Of a stretch of DNA of 64,000 nt, positions 59,816-64,000 are shown piece after piece. Source of the stretch: Microbacterium trichothecenolyticum. GTDB taxonomy: Bacteria; Actinomycetota; Actinomycetes; Actinomycetales; Microbacteriaceae. The stretch is taken from assembly GCF_000956465.1 (NCBI RefSeq), contig NZ_JYJA01000032.1, forward strand, positions 124,001 to 188,000. The letters are read 5' to 3'. The position numbers and the translations under genes are program-made. Below the pieces are notes generated by a model, which worked only from the letters and a program-made list of their open reading frames with translations, was not told the DNA's origin and did not search any database. Position 1 is the first letter of the stretch, and every line of letters starts with the position of its first letter.

Positions 59816-62800
59816 GTGTGGCGAGCAGAACGCAGCGCCGTGTTGGGCTCAGGAGATGCCGAGCGCGGGTACGACGTGACCCCGGGTGATCTGGGTCTCG
59901 CCGAACCCGACGTCACCGTCGTGCACGTCGCCGAGACCGAGCGCGATCGGCTCCGGCTGCAGTCCGCCGCCCTGGGCGGCAGGTCGACTCTGCTGCACTT
60001 CGTGGACGGGCAGGATGCCGCGATCGAGATCACGAAGGCGCACCCCGGAAGCCTGCCCCAGTTCATCACCGGTCGGTCGACGCTGCTGTCGAACCTCTTC
60101 CGCGACGAGGTCGCGCTGCGCAACGCCCGCCTCGCGGCCCAGAGCATCACCGCGAAGGACCAGGAGCTGCGCACGACCCGCGGGCTCGACACCGTGCGGC
60201 TCGCGGTCGGTCTTGCGACCTGGCGCGTCGCCGGGATCACGTGGAGCGCGCCCGTGCTGCTCCGCCCGCTGGCGATCCGACGCCACCATGGCGACTTCGA
60301 ACTCAAGCTGCACGGGACGTTCGCGGTCAACCCCGAGCTGATCCGCGCGATGCGCACGCACTTCGGCATCATGATCGACGCCGGGGGCCTCGCTGCTCTG
60401 GCGTATGAGGGCGGCGTCTTCAAGCCGCAGCCGGTGATCGACCACATCCGTGCGCTCACCGCGTCGATCGAGAGCTACGCCGTGAAGCCGCGTCTGCTCG
60501 TGTCGACCTTCGCCGATGTCGGCGGCGACATGGCGCTGGACGCGTCGGATCTCGACCATCGGGTTCTCAACGCGCTCGCCGGTCACGTCGCCGACCGTGA
60601 ATCGCTCACGGTCCGCCGGGACGGACCGGTGCCGACGAGCCCCGACGAGCGTGCCCCCGCCGCCGACATGCTGCTCCTCGACGCCGACTCCGAGCAGGAG
60701 CGGGTGCTCGCGCGCATCGCCGACGGCCAGTCCCTCGTCATCCACACGCTGCCCGGCACCGGCGGCACGCAGACCGTCATCAACGCGGTGGGCGCGCTCG
60801 TGCGAGATGGCAAGCGCGTCCTGGTGGTGAGCGCGCGCCGGTCGACGCTCGACGGCGTGCGGCATCGCCTCGCGGGCATCGGGCTCCCGGGCCTGGCCGT
60901 CTCGCCCGACCGCCTCCAGCGTGATCTCATCCGAGCGATCGGCCGGAACGAGAAGGCCGAGGTTCCGAAGGTCTCCGACATCGACGATGCGCTGGTGCGG
61001 CTGCGGGGCGTACTCCGGGACTACCGCTCGGCCGTGACCGCGAAGCATCCCGACTTCGGCGTGTCGGTGCTCGACATCCTGCGCGAGCTCGCCGAACTCG
61101 CAGAGCGCGGCGTCGCCCCGGCGACCGAGGCTCGCTTCGACGCCGACGCCCTCGCGAGCCTCGCTTCGAGGCGGGAGGATGCGGCGGCGAAGCTCTCCGC
61201 CGCCGCGCGACTCGGCGAGTTCCGTTTCGGCCCCGACGACTCGCCCTGGTACGGCGTCACGTTCGCGACGGTGGAGGAGGCCCGCGGGGCGCACGCGCTC
61301 GCCGGCAAGCTGCACCGCAGTGACGTGCCGACGCTGCTGGAACGCGGGTACGAGCTCATCGCGCAGACGCGCATGCGGCCGTTCCAGACCGTCGCCGAGC
61401 TGGGCGTGTACCTGCGCCTGCTGCGCGGCATCCGTGACTCGCTCGACAAGTTCAGCCTCACCGTGTTCGAGCGGCCGCTGGCCGAGCTCATCCAGGCGCA
61501 CGCGCCTCGTCGCGATTCGCCGGAGATGAACGGCGCCAACCGGCGCCGCCTCCGCCGCCTCTCGCGCGAGTATCTGCGTCCCGGCGTCCACGTGCCCGAC
61601 ATGTACGAGGCGCTGGTGCGCATCCAGCAGCAGCGCACCGAATGGCAGCGGTACGTCGATGTGGGCGTGACCCCCGAGTTGCCGCTCGGCCTCGGCGACG
61701 TGCAGGTCGCCTGGCAGCGCGTCGACGCCGAACTCGGCGAAGTGGACGCCGTGCTCGGCCGCACCGGTGCCGACAGGCTCGCGACGCTCCCGGTGAAGCA
61801 GCTCGTCCGCACGCTCGCCGGGCTCGCCGCGGACTCTGACGTCTTCGACAACCTCAAGGAGCGGGCGACGCTGCGCTCCGAGCTCGCCGCGATGGGCCTC
61901 GAACCGCTCCTCCTCGAGCTGTCGGTGCGGCACGTGCCCGAAGACGAGGTGGCCGCCGAGCTCGAGTACGCGTGGTGGCAGTCGGCGCTCGAGCTGCTGC
62001 TGCGCACCGACCGTGCCGTGCTCGGCGCGAACACCGCCGTCGTCGACCGGCTGGAGCGCGACTTCCGGCTCGTCGACGAAGCTCATGCCGCAGCATCCGG
62101 TCCGCTCCTCGCCGCCCATCTCGCCACGCAGTGGCGGATCGGGATCGTCGACCACCGCTCCGAAGCCGACGGGCTGAAGCAGGCGCTGAAGCGGGGCGCT
62201 ATCACGCCCGCCGAGCTCGCGGCGGTGGCGCCCACGCTCTCGCGCACCGTGGCGCCCGTCTGGCTCGCCTCGCCCTACGAGGTGCCCCGCATCCCCGAGG
62301 CGGTCGCGTTCGACGTCGTCGTACTGGCGGATGCCGGGGCACTGTGCCTTGCCGAGGCCTCACCGGCGCTGCGCCGCGCGGGGCAGGTCGTGGCGTTCGG
62401 CGACCCCGTGACGCAGAAGCCCACGCCGTTCCACGTCTCCGCAGGCTCCGCGATGTCGGCCGCCGTTGCGCCGCCCTCGACCAACGGCGATGGCGCGCTC
62501 GTCGACGCCGATGACGACGAGGCGCCCTTCGACAGCACGAGTGTCTTCGAGCGCCTCGCCGAGCTGCTGCCCGTCGAGACGCTCACCCGCAGCTACCGGG
62601 CCGGCGGGGAGGATCTCGCCGCACTCGTCAACGACGCGTTCTACGGCGGCGAGCTCGTCTCGCTGCCGTGGGCGGGGTCGTACCTGGGGCGCGGCAGCCT
62701 CGCGGTCGACTATGTCGAAGGCGGCCACGGCACCCCCGACCCGATCACCGGAGCCGTCGAGAGCCCGGACTCGGAGGTGGCCCGCGTCGTGACCCTCGTG

Positions 62801-63589
62801 GTCGAGCACGCCGTCAACCGGGGCACCGAATCGCTGATGGTCGTCACCGCGAGCGTGCGGCACGCCGAGCGCATCCGCGCCGCCGTCGAGGCCGCCTTCG
62901 CCGGACGTTCCGACGTCGCCGACTTCGTCTCGCGCGACACCGCTGAGCCGTTCGCGGTGCTCACCCTCGAGGAGTCCGTCGCCGAGAGCCGCGACCGCGT
63001 GATCTTCTCGCTCGGCTACGGACTCACCAAGCACGGCCGTGTGCTGAGCGACTTCGGCGACCTGTCGTCGCCCGACGGCGAGCGGCTGCTCACGGTCGGC
63101 ATGACGCGTGCACGCCGCTCCATGGTGATCGTGTCGTCGATCCGTCCGTCGGCCTTCGACGACGGTCGCCTCGAATACGGTGCCGCGACGCTCATGTCGA
63201 TCCTGGGCGGCATCGCGGCCAGGTCCCGTGAGGCGCGGCTCGAGGACCTCGCCGACCCCCTCACGCGCGCGCTCGCCCGCGAACTGCGTCGTGCCGGGCT
63301 CTCCGTCGACGTGCACTACCGCGGCCTGCTGCCGCTCGTCGCGCAGTACGACGGCAAGGCGGTCGTGGTCGAGAGCGATCCCGAGACGATCGGGGAGTCG
63401 CTGCGCGAGTCGCTGCGGCTGCGCCCGCAGATCCTGCGCCGGCTCGGCTGGCACTACGTGCGCGTGCACTCGTTCGACCTGTATCGCGACCCGGCCGACG
63501 TCGCGCAGCGCATCGCCGCGATGCTGGGCGTGCCGCCCGACGCTCCCCGGGTCGACAACGAGACCCAGCCCATCGATGTCCTCGAGTGA
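59816..63589 (+). CDS. DUF4011/SF1 helicase-like protein with degenerate ATPase motifs
   Basis: 1257 residues. The N-terminal DUF4011-like region (about 35-235: ERDRLRLQSAALGGRSTLLH, LTATR-like VAGITWSAPVLLRPLAIRRH) is followed by an SF1-type core. Walker A reads L-P-G-T-G-G317-T, lacking the essential Lys (GKT expected). Walker B reads VVVLADAGAL at about 835-842, where VVVDEASQ is expected, and motif III is GDPVTQKP. Motif VI (VGMTRARRSMVIV) is kept. The C-terminal 85 residues (RGLLPLVAQYDGKAVVVESD, then LRRLGWHYVRVHSFDLY) are nuclease-like but lack clear catalytic acids. GTG 59816 is chosen; the longer frame overlaps the divergent MGMT start. It is likely an ATPase-dead adaptor. Confidence 0.83.
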   Translation: MWRAERSAVLGSGDAERGYDVTPGDLGLAEPDVTVVHVAETERDRLRLQSAALGGRSTLLHFVDGQDAAIEITKAHPGSLPQFITGRSTLLSNLFRDEVALRNARLAAQSITAKDQELRTTRGLDTVRLAVGLATWRVAGITWSAPVLLRPLAIRRHHGDFELKLHGTFAVNPELIRAMRTHFGIMIDAGGLAALAYEGGVFKPQPVIDHIRALTASIESYAVKPRLLVSTFADVGGDMALDASDLDHRVLNALAGHVADRESLTVRRDGPVPTSPDERAPAADMLLLDADSEQERVLARIADGQSLVIHTLPGTGGTQTVINAVGALVRDGKRVLVVSARRSTLDGVRHRLAGIGLPGLAVSPDRLQRDLIRAIGRNEKAEVPKVSDIDDALVRLRGVLRDYRSAVTAKHPDFGVSVLDILRELAELAERGVAPATEARFDADALASLASRREDAAAKLSAAARLGEFRFGPDDSPWYGVTFATVEEARGAHALAGKLHRSDVPTLLERGYELIAQTRMRPFQTVAELGVYLRLLRGIRDSLDKFSLTVFERPLAELIQAHAPRRDSPEMNGANRRRLRRLSREYLRPGVHVPDMYEALVRIQQQRTEWQRYVDVGVTPELPLGLGDVQVAWQRVDAELGEVDAVLGRTGADRLATLPVKQLVRTLAGLAADSDVFDNLKERATLRSELAAMGLEPLLLELSVRHVPEDEVAAELEYAWWQSALELLLRTDRAVLGANTAVVDRLERDFRLVDEAHAAASGPLLAAHLATQWRIGIVDHRSEADGLKQALKRGAITPAELAAVAPTLSRTVAPVWLASPYEVPRIPEAVAFDVVVLADAGALCLAEASPALRRAGQVVAFGDPVTQKPTPFHVSAGSAMSAAVAPPSTNGDGALVDADDDEAPFDSTSVFERLAELLPVETLTRSYRAGGEDLAALVNDAFYGGELVSLPWAGSYLGRGSLAVDYVEGGHGTPDPITGAVESPDSEVARVVTLVVEHAVNRGTESLMVVTASVRHAERIRAAVEAAFAGRSDVADFVSRDTAEPFAVLTLEESVAESRDRVIFSLGYGLTKHGRVLSDFGDLSSPDGERLLTVGMTRARRSMVIVSSIRPSAFDDGRLEYGAATLMSILGGIAARSREARLEDLADPLTRALARELRRAGLSVDVHYRGLLPLVAQYDGKAVVVESDPETIGESLRESLRLRPQILRRLGWHYVRVHSFDLYRDPADVAQRIAAMLGVPPDAPRVDNETQPIDVLE

Positions 63590-63794
63590 CCGGCAGCGGA
63601 TCGAGCGTGTCAAGGGCTCCCGTCGCGCGAAGCTGACGCCCGCACCGGGAACCACCGCCGAGCCGATCCCGGCCGACGAGAAGACGACGGATGCCGCGCC
63701 CCCAGCCGGCCGCAAGGGCCAGGGCAACGCAGCATCCGACTCAGCCGGTCCGAACGATGAGCGCCTGCGGCGCGACGTCCCGCCGCACTACTAG
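63576..63794 (+). CDS. hypothetical 72-aa protein
   Basis: Begins MSSSDRQRIERVKGSRRAKL and continues as a Pro/Ala/Thr/Gly-rich probably disordered chain ending LRRDVPPHY. ATG 63576 overlaps the end of the helicase-like gene by 14 nt, so it is translationally coupled to it. The stop overlaps the convergent mscL stop by 3 nt. Unknown function; the coupling suggests a partner of the helicase-like protein. Confidence 0.62.
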   Translation: MSSSDRQRIERVKGSRRAKLTPAPGTTAEPIPADEKTTDAAPPAGRKGQGNAASDSAGPNDERLRRDVPPHY

Positions 63795-64000
63795 AGCCGC
63801 GAGCTGGTGCTCTGCTTCTCGAGGATGTCGCGGATCTGCACCAGGATCTCCTGCTCGGTCGGGAGCTTCGGCTCCTCGTCGGCAGGGGTGATGCCGGCCT
63901 TCGCGGCCGCGCGCTCCTTGAGCACGTTCATGGGGTGCACGAAGACGAAATAGACGACGATCGCGACCGCGATGAACGCGATCAGCGCGTTGATGAGATC
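63791..64000 (-). CDS. mscL: large-conductance mechanosensitive channel, 3' end only
   Basis: The window ends inside this gene. The visible 69 C-terminal residues (minus strand) contain the end of the second transmembrane helix (DLINALIAFIAVAIVVYFVF), then VHPMNVLKERAAAKAGITP and a cytoplasmic helical bundle EEPKLPTEQEILVQIRDIL. This is MscL, which releases solutes on hypo-osmotic shock. The start lies beyond position 64000. Confidence 0.9.
   Translation of the reverse strand, partial: DLINALIAFIAVAIVVYFVFVHPMNVLKERAAAKAGITPADEEPKLPTEQEILVQIRDILEKQSTSSRL

Noticed and set aside
1..64000. CRISPR array, prophage or insertion sequence
   Set aside because: No regularly spaced direct repeats, transposase, integrase, terminase or capsid genes were recognised.

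Overview
The window is a stretch of very GC-rich chromosome from an actinobacterium, most likely a Microbacterium or close Microbacteriaceae relative. The evidence is a near-textbook DtxR/IdeR iron regulator, the LexA-controlled imuA-imuB-dnaE2 mutasome, an Lsr2 nucleoid protein, GAF-ANTAR regulators, heavy use of GTG starts and probable leaderless mRNAs. I see no phage, integrase, insertion sequence or CRISPR array. These are readings from sequence alone; no database search was made.

Layout. 1-1.5 kb: a DUF559-type nuclease gene among three copies of a nested inverted-repeat element. 1.5-4.7 kb: iron regulator, secreted M23 peptidase with a long structured leader, a terminated short transcript, an HNH endonuclease. 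4.8-6.3 kb: MarR regulator divergent from a DMT transporter, sharing two palindromic operators. 6.3-12.5 kb: SOS box and imuA-imuB-dnaE2, with a dispersed repeat both in the imuB-dnaE2 spacer and inside the dnaE2 reading frame. 13-15.8 kb: orphan SdhA-like flavoprotein divergent from a LysR regulator, both start codons lying in one palindrome. 16.5-16.9 kb: an unassigned structured non-coding region.

17-45 kb is an accessory or stress-type region: AAA+ ATPase, EAL phosphodiesterase, DAG-kinase-like lipid kinase, two GAF-ANTAR proteins, fatty-acid desaturase, then a sugar-handling block (GH130-like protein, six-hairpin protein, three GT4 glycosyltransferases, amylo-alpha-1,6-glucosidase), then an acyl-CoA dehydrogenase / PIG-L deacetylase-methyltransferase fusion / GT2 operon, a CYP152 peroxygenase, SRPBCC and DUF72 proteins. 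Gene remnants and tiny genes lie between them.

45-48 kb, just past tRNA-Arg(CCT), holds a coupled operon of an N-formylglutamate-amidohydrolase-like protein, a DUF1704 (MATCAP-type) metallopeptidase and an ATP-grasp ligase. 48.7-54.1 kb is a minus-strand operon of phosphodiester glycosidase, GT2-GtrA fusion, DUF4956, VTC-domain polymerase and a beta-repeat lipoprotein, probably a cell-surface polymer system. 54.4-57.4 kb encodes the proton-pumping transhydrogenase PntAB; then lsr2, a GAF-LuxR regulator, an MGMT-like protein whose active-site Cys is Val, a DUF4011/SF1 helicase-like protein with broken Walker motifs, and the 3' end of mscL at the edge.

Best candidates for undescribed biology are the amidohydrolase/DUF1704/ATP-grasp operon, the VTC/DUF4956/lipoprotein operon, the six-gene glycan block, the ATPase-dead helicase next to the Cys-less alkyltransferase, and the repeat domesticated inside dnaE2.
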